DNA of 64,000 bases from Clostridia bacterium (GCA_017472685.1 JAFUOO010000004.1:94903-158902); one strand, 5' to 3'; positions 8,164 through 14,923 are shown, counted from the first letter of the stretch. The notes: generated by a model not told the origin, from the letters alone. Numbers and translations: made by a program.

Positions 8164-9931
8164 CTTTTGTTTTCTCCTTTTCATTTGTAGCTTTTTGATT
8201 AACTGATGTTATATCGAAAACATAGAAGACATAGACTTTTTCTCTACCTTTGTTGACATCTATTGTACGAATACGGTAGTTTTTATCCTTTTCATAATCG
8301 ATGAGGTCTTTCTCCTTCCAAGCCTTAAGACATTGTGCTTTAGTGTAGCCACCATCTATAAGGAGCTTGTCAAGGATATTTTCACGTACAGAGTATTCAC
8401 CAATGATTTTCTTACCGAACTTGTTAGTTCTTTCAAATCGAGCCTTGGATTCATACCTGCCCCAAACAGTGCCACTGGTAATGACATTATTTACTGTGGG
8501 CATTTCATAGAAGTGAGCGTTATTACTTGCAAATTCTTTCATAAGGTAGTCATAGCTCTTACTGGAGATATCCATGCTGTTTTCGTCATCACTTAAGTAG
8601 TCGGCGAAATATTGAATGATTGCATTGGTATCAAAGTCCAGTCCTAATGCTTTCTTTGCAATTTCTGCTGTTGTAAGATACACGGCAGGGAAGTTACAAA
8701 TGAACTTATCAACAAATTTGACCTGCGGGAGCATACCTTGAAGTTTGGTTACCCACGCATCATATATCTCTGCAATCATATCGACATCGCCATTTCTTGC
8801 AACATAGGTGGCAAAAAATGAAGCTATCATGCCATTATTTTCAGCACATACCTTTTTTATAGTATCGGATTGCTTTGCAGAAACTGTTAATGCTGACTTC
8901 ATTTCGAAAACTCTGTTGTAGAGACCTTCAAGCTTTGCAGAGCATTTTTGTAATATGGATGTTTCTCCCATTGTTATGATACTGCCTTTGAAGCCTGGAA
9001 GCTCTGATACAGTCAAGTCTTTTGACATTCTTGATTTGCTGTTACCGTCAAACAAATCAAATACTAAGCTTTGCATATCTTTGCCACGATACTTACCAAG
9101 TTCATCCAATACGAGTGGCACGCCGTTGAGCCCTGCAAGTTTGCCTAAGAGTGCATTTTCTGTAGCAGAAAAACTTTGCATTAAGCTTGAACGCAATACC
9201 TGACGATTATCTTCATCAATTTCTGTTCTTCCAACATTGAAAGGCTCTCCTGCAATTGAGGTTGCTAAGTATGCTGCAGTTGATTTGCCCGAACTGGAAA
9301 CTGCGCACAAATGTAATATGCCGTTGCCTATGGGATATTTAACCGATAATAATGGGATAATCACAGCAGATAGTGAAGCAAGTAACACTATAGACATTGG
9401 TGTATGGGGTAATACTTCTTTATTGACCATAGCAATCCATTTACTGACTTTGCCCATCGGTGTGATTTTGAAGTTACCAAGGTACTTACCCATTGTTGCA
9501 TGTACAGGGGTAATAATGGTGTTGAATTTATAGCACCACTGGGGACTACCATCTGCACTGAATAAGGGTGTATTTATCCAACCGAGGTAGTTATAGCAGT
9601 AGTTAGGGGTTTTATTGTCAAGAAAATATTGGTCTTCCTGTACCCTTATACTTTCAGCAAAAACATCGTACTGTTTCCTTTTCACATCCATACCAGCATC
9701 TACAAGTTCTTTGCAAAAGGTAGGGTCTTCCAATACTCCGCGAGTGATGTATTTTGTTCTGTCGCCTGTGCCATACGGAAATTTTAATTGGAATGTATAG
9801 CAATCCTTTTCAACAGACTCATAGATGCGGTTAAGCGTTATTTCTCTACCGCAGGGAGTGAAGACATCTACATTATTCTTGAAATCATAACTCAGTGTGC
9901 CATAATAGCCATTTTGGAAATCAATTCTCAT
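8072..9931 (-). CDS. DUF927-family ATPase, probable replication helicase of the element
   Basis: A 619-aa P-loop protein. The middle part shows a Walker A motif SSSGKST with Lys216 and a Walker B motif LVLDELGK with Asp276/Glu277, followed by a sensor-like GSIITMGETS and an arginine-rich LYNRVFEM, matching the DUF927 helicase-like family found in mobile elements. The N-terminal 170 residues are beta-rich and may bind DNA; the C-terminal 150 residues look like a winged-helix region. DUF927 proteins are widely placed with primase-helicase replication modules, so a role in replicating the excised element is likely but inferred. ATG at 9931 follows GGAGG by 8 bases. The last 30 codons overlap the excisionase gene. 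Confidence 0.75.
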   Translation of the reverse strand: MRIDFQNGYYGTLSYDFKNNVDVFTPCGREITLNRIYESVEKDCYTFQLKFPYGTGDRTKYITRGVLEDPTFCKELVDAGMDVKRKQYDVFAESIRVQEDQYFLDNKTPNYCYNYLGWINTPLFSADGSPQWCYKFNTIITPVHATMGKYLGNFKITPMGKVSKWIAMVNKEVLPHTPMSIVLLASLSAVIIPLLSVKYPIGNGILHLCAVSSSGKSTAAYLATSIAGEPFNVGRTEIDEDNRQVLRSSLMQSFSATENALLGKLAGLNGVPLVLDELGKYRGKDMQSLVFDLFDGNSKSRMSKDLTVSELPGFKGSIITMGETSILQKCSAKLEGLYNRVFEMKSALTVSAKQSDTIKKVCAENNGMIASFFATYVARNGDVDMIAEIYDAWVTKLQGMLPQVKFVDKFICNFPAVYLTTAEIAKKALGLDFDTNAIIQYFADYLSDDENSMDISSKSYDYLMKEFASNNAHFYEMPTVNNVITSGTVWGRYESKARFERTNKFGKKIIGEYSVRENILDKLLIDGGYTKAQCLKAWKEKDLIDYEKDKNYRIRTIDVNKGREKVYVFYVFDITSVNQKATNEKEKTKDVQQQFPIVSDSKNNIQAFKGFVPNGSGIH

Positions 9932-9980
9932 TAGAGGTTCCTCCTTTCTTTAGAGTTTAGACATTTCTGTCTGTGCTGAC

Positions 9981-10009
9981 AATATAGCACATTGTTTTTC
10001 ATATTTCAA
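9981..10009 (-). promoter_or_regulatory. Promoter of the ATPase-xis-int operon
   Basis: On the minus strand, TTGAAA (10009-10004), a 17-base spacer and TATATT (9986-9981) lie 50 bases before the ATPase start. Confidence 0.7.
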
Positions 10010-10370
10010 GCCCTATTTTTCTCGCAAAACCGCACGGTTAAGGGATTTTTGCCAATTTTATTTTTCTGATAATTGTATATTTATGGTAATTTTAGAACGG
10101 AGTTAAGTGTCTTTTGGCGACGATGTCCTTATCAAGATGGGGTTTGCGAAATTTATTATCGGCAACAAAGGTTGTAATAATTTTACATTTTTGCACCTGT
10201 TTTTTACCAAAAAAAATTTTTTAATAGGCACAAAAAAACAACAAAGTATTAGAAAGTAAACAAGCGGTAGCGAGATACCGCTTGTTTACTTTTTTAATCC
10301 CCAAAATACCAACAAATCATTAGTACGCCCTTATTGGGATATAAATTTTTACAGAAAGGAGTTTATCGAA
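10010..10370. other. Divergent AT-rich intergenic region of the element
   Basis: No gene is seen between the minus-strand ATPase operon and the plus-strand small genes. It holds the minus-strand promoter, a very A/T-rich middle (A and T runs near 10200-10222) and the strong hairpin at 10253-10295. This is the natural place for a lysis/lysogeny-like switch or the replication origin of the circular form, but no iterons are evident. Confidence 0.5.
10253..10295 (+). terminator. Strong hairpin with T-run upstream of the plus-strand genes
   Basis: A perfect 17-bp stem (10253-10269 with 10276-10292), 6-base loop and TTTTT. It lies before, not after, the 10371 gene, so it would end a short plus-strand transcript or act as an attenuator for the genes that follow. 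Confidence 0.65.
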
Positions 10371-10688
10371 ATGTCACAGAGGAAGAAATTCAGGTTAGCT
10401 AATACAGATAAGAGAAATGTTGACCTTACGCTATATGCCAATTTGATTATTGATGCAGTTAACAGAACTGTACCCAATAAGCACCCCGAGATTTTTACTG
10501 ATTGCTTTGTTGTGGATTTGCTTACACAGAGAGAATCTGTACTACTTGGTAAGGAGCTATCCAGTATTCCCGAACTTAACAAATTAGGCAAGACTGTAAG
10601 CATTTTTAGGCTTTTTAATGGAAGGGTATATAATGTTAAGGATAGCATAGCACCTGCAAAAGAGATAAGAGGAGGTAGATTGCGATAG
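10371..10688 (+). CDS. Hypothetical element protein (105 aa)
   Basis: Not recognised. A basic 105-aa soluble protein (start SQRKKFRLANTDKRNVDLTL), with good AAAGGAG spacing to the ATG at 10371. The body has alternating hydrophobic and charged residues (AVNRTVPNKHPEIFTDCFVV) consistent with a small alpha/beta fold, and no membrane segment or cysteine cluster. It is the first gene of the plus-strand block; its final codons contain the GGAGGT that serves the next, non-AUG gene. It may be a regulator or replication accessory factor; this is a guess from position only. Confidence 0.6.
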   Translation: MSQRKKFRLANTDKRNVDLTLYANLIIDAVNRTVPNKHPEIFTDCFVVDLLTQRESVLLGKELSSIPELNKLGKTVSIFRLFNGRVYNVKDSIAPAKEIRGGRLR

Positions 10689-10867
10689 ATACTATTAACC
10701 GCAAATATTTATCCATAGACGATATTCAAAAATATTACCTGCCAATCAGCAAAAAGAAGATTCGTTCATTAGTTAAGGAACATCTTGATGTTACTATGAT
10801 TGGTGGCAGAATGTATGTAGACAGAGATTCATTAGAGAAATTATTATCCAACGGCTTTTCGAAATAA
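10685..10867 (+). CDS. Small helix-turn-helix protein with apparent AUA start
   Basis: A 60-codon frame with a convincing DNA-binding pattern: KYLSIDDIQKYYLPISKKKI, then VTMIGGRMYVDRDSLEKLL, the helix-turn-helix and wing of excisionase/MerR-like small proteins. A stop codon in the same frame at 10676-10678 leaves no ATG, GTG or TTG before the domain. ATA at 10685 sits 8 bases after GGAGGT and overlaps the upstream stop as ATAG, analogous to the common ATGA coupling. ATT at 10679 or a ribosomal frameshift from the upstream gene are alternatives. It may be a second excisionase or a regulator. Confidence 0.6.
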   Translation: MDTINRKYLSIDDIQKYYLPISKKKIRSLVKEHLDVTMIGGRMYVDRDSLEKLLSNGFSK

Positions 10868-10897
10868 TGCAAAAGTTATTTATATATCATAATTATG

Positions 10898-10930
10898 ACC
10901 GATAGTAGCAAACCTACTATCGGTATTTCT
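10898..10930 (+). terminator. Rho-independent terminator
   Basis: A perfect 11-bp stem ACCGATAGTAG/CTACTATCGGT (10898-10908 with 10914-10924) followed by a T-rich run, downstream of the small HTH gene. Confidence 0.8.
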
Positions 10931-10948
10931 ATTTTAGGAGGGATTGTT

Positions 10949-11299
10949 ATGATTTACAAACTTGCAAATGTTTCAGACTTGGCTATGCTTCCACCTATAG
11001 ACAAGCCAACAATGGATGTTTTATTTGAGTACACAAATATTCTGGAAACGGAATATGGCTCTAATCGAGATGTTGACAATGGTTACGGCGGTTTTGTACT
11101 GTATTGCACTTCCGGAACTAAGGCTGACGAAATTAAGGCTATGTTTGATTTTGAGAAGTATGTTATCGAATTTATTGAGCATACCTATGAGGCTAACCCA
11201 CAAATATGTACTGTGGTTTATATAACCAGTTGTGAACGTGGGGTGGTACTTGTCATGTCAATCGATGACTTACCAAAAGAAATTACTAATACATTTTAG
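10949..11299 (+). CDS. Hypothetical element protein (116 aa)
   Basis: Not recognised. The ATG at 10949 lies 6 bases after AGGAGGG; the frame extends upstream into the terminator stem, which cannot be coding. The 116-aa acidic protein alternates beta strands and helices (GGFVLYCTSG, ICTVVYITSCERGVVLVMSI) and looks soluble and cytoplasmic. The DUF1643 gene follows 12 bases later with its own AGGAGG, so both are probably transcribed together after the terminator at 10898. Its partner suggests cargo rather than core mobility function. Confidence 0.65.
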   Translation: MIYKLANVSDLAMLPPIDKPTMDVLFEYTNILETEYGSNRDVDNGYGGFVLYCTSGTKADEIKAMFDFEKYVIEFIEHTYEANPQICTVVYITSCERGVVLVMSIDDLPKEITNTF

Positions 11300-11311
11300 G
11301 AGGATTTTATT

Positions 11312-11842
11312 ATGATTACAGAAAAGGTTACTATGCGGAGTGAGGCTATTTTTAGTGGTTGCACCCAACACCGCTTTGTTTTACGAAAAATTTGGAATAA
11401 GGATAAGCCGTTAGCATGTATCGTTATGCTTAACCCTTGCGAAAGCGGACTTTTGATTACAGATTTGACTACGAATTTAGTTATCAATAATGTGAGTCGC
11501 TTATGCGAGTATGGTGGTGTTGTAATAGTTAATTTATTTTCGCAGATTACACCCAAATTGAGGTTTAGGCATACTACGATTGAAGAACTTAATTCCCCAG
11601 AGAATGACACTTACATTGCAAAGGTAGCCTCGGAATGCTCGGTGGTTATTTTAGCATGGGGTAAGGCGGCAGACTCCAGTATACATATTGCTAACCGAAT
11701 CGAAACTGTCCTTGATATACTTGCACCTTACAAGGAAAAGTTAATGGTTATTACCGATGGTCACAGAAAACTTTTGCATCCATTATCGCCTCAACTTCGT
11801 AAGCAATGGAGGCTGATTCCATACGAACCTGCAGAAAATTAG
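11312..11842 (+). CDS. DUF1643 domain protein
   Basis: A 176-aa protein matching the DUF1643 pattern: an N-terminal RFVLRKIWNKDKPLACIVML strand region with MLNPCES, a middle GGVVIVNLFSQITPK, then SPENDTYI and VVILAWGKAAD, and a C-terminal HPLSPQLRK. DUF1643 proteins are small soluble proteins often found on phages and integrative elements, with unknown biochemical activity. The ATG follows AGGAGGATTTTATT. It ends within two bases of the minus-strand terminator that closes the opposing four-gene operon. A cargo or defence role is possible but not shown. Confidence 0.75.
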   Translation: MITEKVTMRSEAIFSGCTQHRFVLRKIWNKDKPLACIVMLNPCESGLLITDLTTNLVINNVSRLCEYGGVVIVNLFSQITPKLRFRHTTIEELNSPENDTYIAKVASECSVVILAWGKAADSSIHIANRIETVLDILAPYKEKLMVITDGHRKLLHPLSPQLRKQWRLIPYEPAEN

Positions 11843-11843
11843 C

Positions 11844-11882
11844 AAAAAAATACTCCCTGCCTCTTATGAGGTGGGGAGTATT
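11844..11882 (-). terminator. Terminator of the minus-strand four-gene operon
   Basis: A 15-bp stem with two G-T pairs (11849-11863 with 11868-11882) and TTAT loop. The plus-strand A-run 11844-11850 gives a T-run on the minus strand. A second weaker hairpin (GTTAGGAACA/TGTTCCTAAC) lies at about 11884-11915. Confidence 0.8.
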
Positions 11883-11924
11883 GGTTAGGAACATAGAAAA
11901 GTGTGTGTTCCTAACATTGAAGAA

Positions 11925-12116
11925 TTATCCCTTTTTGTGGTCAATGCCTCTTTTTTGAGCTTCTCTAATGTAAGAAGCACGAGACGAGATGCTTTCTCCT
12001 GTATTCCTGCCAGCACTTGAATTCAATTTGTTTTTCAACGCTCTGTCACTCATTTCAGAAGGAGACTTGCTTCCGCCACTAAGGATACTGCTAAGGATAT
12101 CGCCCAAAATACTCAT
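11925..12116 (-). CDS. Hypothetical small element protein (63 aa)
   Basis: Not recognised. The ATG at 12116 is placed 6 bases after AGGAGGTG. The N-terminus (MSILGDILSSILSGGSKSPS) is a short amphipathic hydrophobic stretch; the remainder is Ser/Arg/Lys-rich and probably flexible, ending SYIREAQKRGIDHKKG. Last gene of a four-gene operon started by the Mor-like regulator. The amphipathic N-terminus could associate with membranes, as could the glycine-zipper protein just upstream, but there is no direct evidence of joint action. Confidence 0.6.
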   Translation of the reverse strand: MSILGDILSSILSGGSKSPSEMSDRALKNKLNSSAGRNTGESISSRASYIREAQKRGIDHKKG

Positions 12117-12161
12117 GTAATACACCTCCTTTTTGTAAATTGAGACTAGTATATTTCGTAG

Positions 12162-12557
12162 TTATATTTTTACTTTGGGATTTCCCTTTACTTTAACGAA
12201 CGCCACACGTCTGTTATCGTAATCCATGAAGATACGATAATCGCTATAGTCATCTGCTACCATGCCAGAAACACCGATAAGTGCCCCTGCACCTGCAATA
12301 GGAAGACCAATCCCAGAAAGTATACCACCAGTACCTAATGTTATCGCTGTGCCCAAAATTGTTAGGCTTTTACCTACTGTTTTAGTAAGCTTAGAAACCT
12401 TTTCTTTTGGGAATTTTTTTAATAGCTTTGTATAGAGTGCTATATCTGTCGAAATAATTGCAAGTGTTTTCTGTTTTATGGCAGTTTTAAGTTCCAAATC
12501 ATTCGACACATGCACCGCATTTTTTAAAGCCTCGTTTAAATTATCTTTTTTTGACAT
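12162..12557 (-). CDS. Hypothetical protein with glycine-zipper membrane segment (131 aa)
   Basis: Not recognised. The start at 12557 has GGAGG 8-9 bases upstream. Residues 1-65 are a charged helical region (NEALKNAVHVSNDLELKTAI), residues about 70-105 a Gly-rich hydrophobic stretch (ILGTAITLGTGGILSGIGLP, then IAGAGALIGVSGM) resembling glycine-zipper membrane segments of pore-forming or channel-like proteins, and the C-terminal 30 residues a charged beta-like tail (NRRVAFVKVKGNPK). Third gene in the Mor-like operon. A membrane effector is possible; a structural glycine-rich hairpin is the alternative. Confidence 0.6.
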   Translation of the reverse strand: MSKKDNLNEALKNAVHVSNDLELKTAIKQKTLAIISTDIALYTKLLKKFPKEKVSKLTKTVGKSLTILGTAITLGTGGILSGIGLPIAGAGALIGVSGMVADDYSDYRIFMDYDNRRVAFVKVKGNPKVKI

Positions 12558-12599
12558 TTTGCAATCCTCCACATATTTTATTCACTTTTATCATCCAAG

Positions 12600-12836
12600 C
12601 TATCGTCTATCCTCATAATTCGGCATTTCTGACATAAGTTGTTTTATATCTTCCCTCGCCATATCAAATGCTTCTTTATTCTTTTGACCAGCTTTAATCA
12701 AATAAGACCTAACCTGCTCTTTATCACCTCTTTCGGCATATGAGTCAGCTGTAGCCATAAGCTGTTCAGCGTCTTCTAATAAGCGTTGTATTTTATCGTT
12801 TCTTTCGGCATAATACTGTCTATCTTTTGGTGTCAT
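12600..12836 (-). CDS. Hypothetical alpha-helical protein (78 aa)
   Basis: Not recognised. An almost entirely helical, highly charged 78-aa protein (NDKIQRLLEDAEQLMATADS, then RSYLIKAGQKNKEAFDMARE) with heptad-like spacing suggestive of a helical hairpin or coiled coil. The ATG at 12836 follows AGAGGAA. Second in the operon behind the Mor-like regulator, 29 bases downstream of it. Its size and helical character would suit an antitoxin, adaptor or anti-repressor, but no family is evident. Confidence 0.6.
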   Translation of the reverse strand: MTPKDRQYYAERNDKIQRLLEDAEQLMATADSYAERGDKEQVRSYLIKAGQKNKEAFDMAREDIKQLMSEMPNYEDRR

Positions 12837-12865
12837 AAGAATTCCTCTTTTCAACTTTTATGTTA

Positions 12866-13126
12866 CTATTCCTCCAAACTATCCCTTATCATTCGCCTGA
12901 TAGTTTTTTCAGAGTAATCATATTTTTTTGCTAACTCACGAATATTAGTACCGTCATACTCTTTGATGATATTACCCTGTATTCGTTTTACATTGAACAA
13001 ATGGATAGGAAATGTTATTTGTTGTCCCTTGTACATTTGGTATATTGCTAATGCACAATCTAATCCTATCACATTGCCGATTTCTCGGTACACATCATTA
13101 AAGAGTTCGGCTTCGTTTCCTTCCAT
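12866..13126 (-). CDS. Mor-family-like transcriptional regulator
   Basis: An 86-aa protein with the layout of Mor/C-type activators first known from phage Mu: an N-terminal dimerisation helix-strand part (FNDVYREIGNVIGLDCALAI, then QQITFPIHLF) and a C-terminal helix-turn-helix (EYDGTNIRELAKKYDYSEKT, then IRRMIRDSL). Related small proteins are frequent in Clostridia mobile elements. The ATG at 13126 lies close to an AGAGGTG site. As first gene of a four-gene minus-strand operon behind a clear promoter, it probably controls that operon and perhaps other element genes. Confidence 0.7.
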   Translation of the reverse strand: MEGNEAELFNDVYREIGNVIGLDCALAIYQMYKGQQITFPIHLFNVKRIQGNIIKEYDGTNIRELAKKYDYSEKTIRRMIRDSLEE

Positions 13127-13157
13127 TTTTATCACCTCTTTTGGCAATATATATCAT

Positions 13158-13186
13158 ATTCTACTATTTTCTTACAGACATCGCAA
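13158..13186 (-). promoter_or_regulatory. Promoter of the Mor-like operon
   Basis: On the minus strand, TTGCGA (13186-13181), a 17-base spacer and TAGAAT (13163-13158) lie 31 bases before the ATG. Confidence 0.65.
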
Positions 13187-13226
13187 ATCCCAGAGTCCTT
13201 GTATCTGTCCATTGAGAAAACAAAAA

Positions 13227-13258
13227 CGCCAAACAGATTTTGAGGCATCTGTTTGGCG
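13227..13258 (-). terminator. Hairpin terminator near the right end of the element
   Basis: A perfect 12-bp stem CGCCAAACAGAT/ATCTGTTTGGCG with an adjacent A-run (13222-13226) that reads as a T-run on the minus strand. It would block transcription entering the Mor-like operon from the right. Confidence 0.6.
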
Positions 13259-13606
13259 ATGGTCGTTCTTACTTCCAGAATATTTACTGTTCTTCTGGTC
13301 GTTTTTGGTGGTAGTTATCTTTTTGTATCCACCCACAAAAATCTGCTGGGGATTTGGGGATTTCTATGATTTTTCGTGCTTTTGTTGTTGCTTGTCTTGG
13401 TATTTGCCCCATGACCGATATGGGGATTTAGGTGGGGATTCCCGAATATTTCACCGAGAATTTTGACGACGGTTTGCCGACCGACAGAAACTCCCGACCC
13501 AAGCAAACTTGTTTTTTACTCTGCCGTCGGCGAATGGTCGGCGTGAGATTTCGAGAATTGCCCGAAATTATCGGTTTTATTGGCTTTCTGCCGAGCCTTT
13601 TGACGT
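13259..13606. other. Non-coding right end of the element with GGGGATT repeats
   Basis: No credible gene is seen; open frames here lack ribosome-binding sites and resemble nothing. Four direct GGGGATT copies occur at 13348, 13356, 13422 and 13434 in two close pairs. Together with the inverse copies at 6415-6429 they suggest integrase/excisionase arm sites or origin iterons. Confidence 0.5.
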
Positions 13607-13654
13607 GCTCATAACCCGAAGGTCATGTGGTTCAAATCCCATCCCCGCAACCAA
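13607..13654 (+). repeat. attR: tRNA-fMet 3' fragment
   Basis: A 48-bp exact copy of 6074-6121 covering the anticodon loop to CCA plus one base. It is not a functional tRNA because the 5' half is missing. Confidence 0.92.
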
Positions 13655-13689
13655 AAAAATCCCTTGGGCATTCGCCCGAGGGATTTTTT
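13654..13689 (+). terminator. Displaced host terminator of the tRNA-fMet gene
   Basis: A 16-bp stem with one T-G pair (13654-13669 with 13674-13689) lies directly after attR. It would have ended the tRNA transcript before the element inserted. Confidence 0.75.
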
Positions 13690-14208
13690 GTTGCGAAGAT
13701 GTGCTTTTCACCGACCTTCGGGTTGAGTCCGACGAGCGTGCTCGTTGGGAACCGAGTAGCGACCGCCGCCGGTGGCGGATAAAGGGAGCGCGGAGGGCTG
13801 TGCCGCAACACAATGAAACAAGTCGCCGTTAGGTCGACGCAGTTGAATTGATGTTGCAAACGGAAAGCCGTTGCAATTACAAGCAAAGTTGCCTAAAGCC
13901 TATTTGCGGTGTCCCCCAAAGCACGATTTTTCCGAGGCGAGTGTACCGAGCTGACGGAAAAAGAGATGCGACAGGGACCGGGAGATGTTTGCACTGCAGA
14001 AGAGGAGGGCGCGAAACCCCAATCCCATGTGGTTACCTTTTACGTACCGAGTGTATCGAGGCGATAGATTGCGACACACGGACAGTCGAGGACGCCTGTC
14101 CCTACAACGACCGGGAGATGTTTGCACTAACTAATTGACGGAACGAAAGCTGAAAATTCATGTGGTTAAAATCCCACGCAAAACAAATTTCCCGGGACAG
14201 ACACAATC
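13690..14208. other. Gene-free stretch of decayed repeats downstream of attR
   Basis: No credible gene. It holds a duplicated 20-mer (13976-13995 and 14109-14128), paired CGAGTGTACCGAG / CGAGTGTATCGAG motifs near 13939 and 14047, an inverted GGACAGTCGAGGACGCCTGTCC-like block near 14080 of the type dispersed in gut Clostridia genomes, and two CATGTGGTT fragments at 14026 and 14159. The second continues into TAAAATCCCACGC, a degenerate tRNA T-arm. Base composition is more G/C-rich than its flanks. Confidence 0.55.
13976..14128 (+). repeat. Pair of 20-bp direct repeats
   Basis: GACCGGGAGATGTTTGCACT occurs identically at 13976-13995 and 14109-14128, 133 bases apart, within the gene-free stretch. 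Confidence 0.8.
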
Positions 14209-14250
14209 AAAGCACCTTTTCAATATACTGTAGTATATTGGAGGTGCTTT
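14209..14250 (+). promoter_or_regulatory. Long hairpin sequestering the sigK ribosome-binding site
   Basis: AAAGCACCT (14209-14217) pairs with AGGTGCTTT (14242-14250) and CAATATAC (14221-14228) with GTATATTG (14233-14240) around a TGTA loop; TTT opposite G forms an internal loop. The GGAGGTG ribosome-binding site is inside the 3' arm and the GTG start follows by one base. It could hold translation low or act as a terminator of read-through from upstream. Confidence 0.75.
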
Positions 14251-14251
14251 T

Positions 14252-14923
14252 GTGTTTTTAGAAGTTCTGTATCAGTTGTTTTGTGCGTTTTTTCTTTCGG
14301 GGGTTGTTTCAAGCGGCAACTTTCCCGAGCCGCTTAGCAGTAAAGAGGAGCGTGACTACCTTGAAAAAATGAAAAACGGCGATAAGGATGCCAGGAACAA
14401 GCTGATTGAACACAATTTAAGGCTGGTTGCACACATTGTGAAGAAATATTCCCAAACTGCGGACATTGACGATTTGATTTCAATCGGCACAATAGGGCTC
14501 ATAAAAGCCGTTGACAGCTTTGACTGCGAAAAAAACACCCGACTTGCTACATACGCCGCGCGGTGCGTTGAAAACGAAGTTTTGATGCATTTGCGGCACG
14601 AAAAGAAATTCGCCTCCCAACTGTCACTATCGGAGCCCATAGGCTACGACAGAGAGGGCAACGAAATAAGCCTTATGGATATTCTTGTAGGAGACGGGGA
14701 GGATATATGTGACAAGGTTGACAAAAGTGAGAAAATAAAAAAGCTTTTTGAAAAGGTAAAACAAATTAAAGACGAACGGGAAAAACAAATTATTTACCTG
14801 CGCTATGGTCTCTCGGGCGGTGAGCCGCTTACCCAGAAGGAGGTTGCAAAAAAATTGGGAATAAGCCGCTCATATGTGTCAAGAATAGAAAAAAAGGCAA
14901 TTATGCATCTTCGTGAAAGTTGA
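14252..14923 (+). CDS. sigK: RNA polymerase sporulation sigma factor SigK (pro-sigma-K)
   Basis: Late mother-cell sigma factor. The 223-aa protein starts with a short hydrophobic pro-sequence (FLEVLYQLFCAFFLSGVVSS) of the kind removed by SpoIVFB, then region 1.2-2.4 (NLRLVAHIVKKY, DIDDLISIGTIGLIKAVDSF, RLATYAARCVENEVLMHLR) and region 4 with a clear helix-turn-helix (TQKEVAKKLGISRSYVSRIE). The gene is uninterrupted: no skin-like element splits it, unlike in some relatives. GTG at 14252 is preceded by GGAGGTG, which is buried in a hairpin. A promoter for the next gene overlaps its stop codon. Confidence 0.95.
   Translation: MFLEVLYQLFCAFFLSGVVSSGNFPEPLSSKEERDYLEKMKNGDKDARNKLIEHNLRLVAHIVKKYSQTADIDDLISIGTIGLIKAVDSFDCEKNTRLATYAARCVENEVLMHLRHEKKFASQLSLSEPIGYDREGNEISLMDILVGDGEDICDKVDKSEKIKKLFEKVKQIKDEREKQIIYLRYGLSGGEPLTQKEVAKKLGISRSYVSRIEKKAIMHLRES

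Noticed and set aside
12963..13466. Plus-strand open frame of 167 codons at the right end of the element
   Set aside because: It overlaps the Mor-like gene and its promoter on the other strand, lacks a ribosome-binding site and has no protein-like pattern.
13607..13653. Second tRNA gene
   Set aside because: Only the 3' part (anticodon loop to CCA) is present; it is the attR copy.
13509..14138. Several open frames of 75-107 codons in the region after attR
   Set aside because: They run through attR, the terminator and repeats, and have Arg/Pro-rich content typical of spurious frames in G/C-rich repeats.
14252..14923. Skin-type interruption of sigK
   Set aside because: The gene is continuous through regions 2 and 4; the nearby integrative element is in the tRNA, not in sigK.
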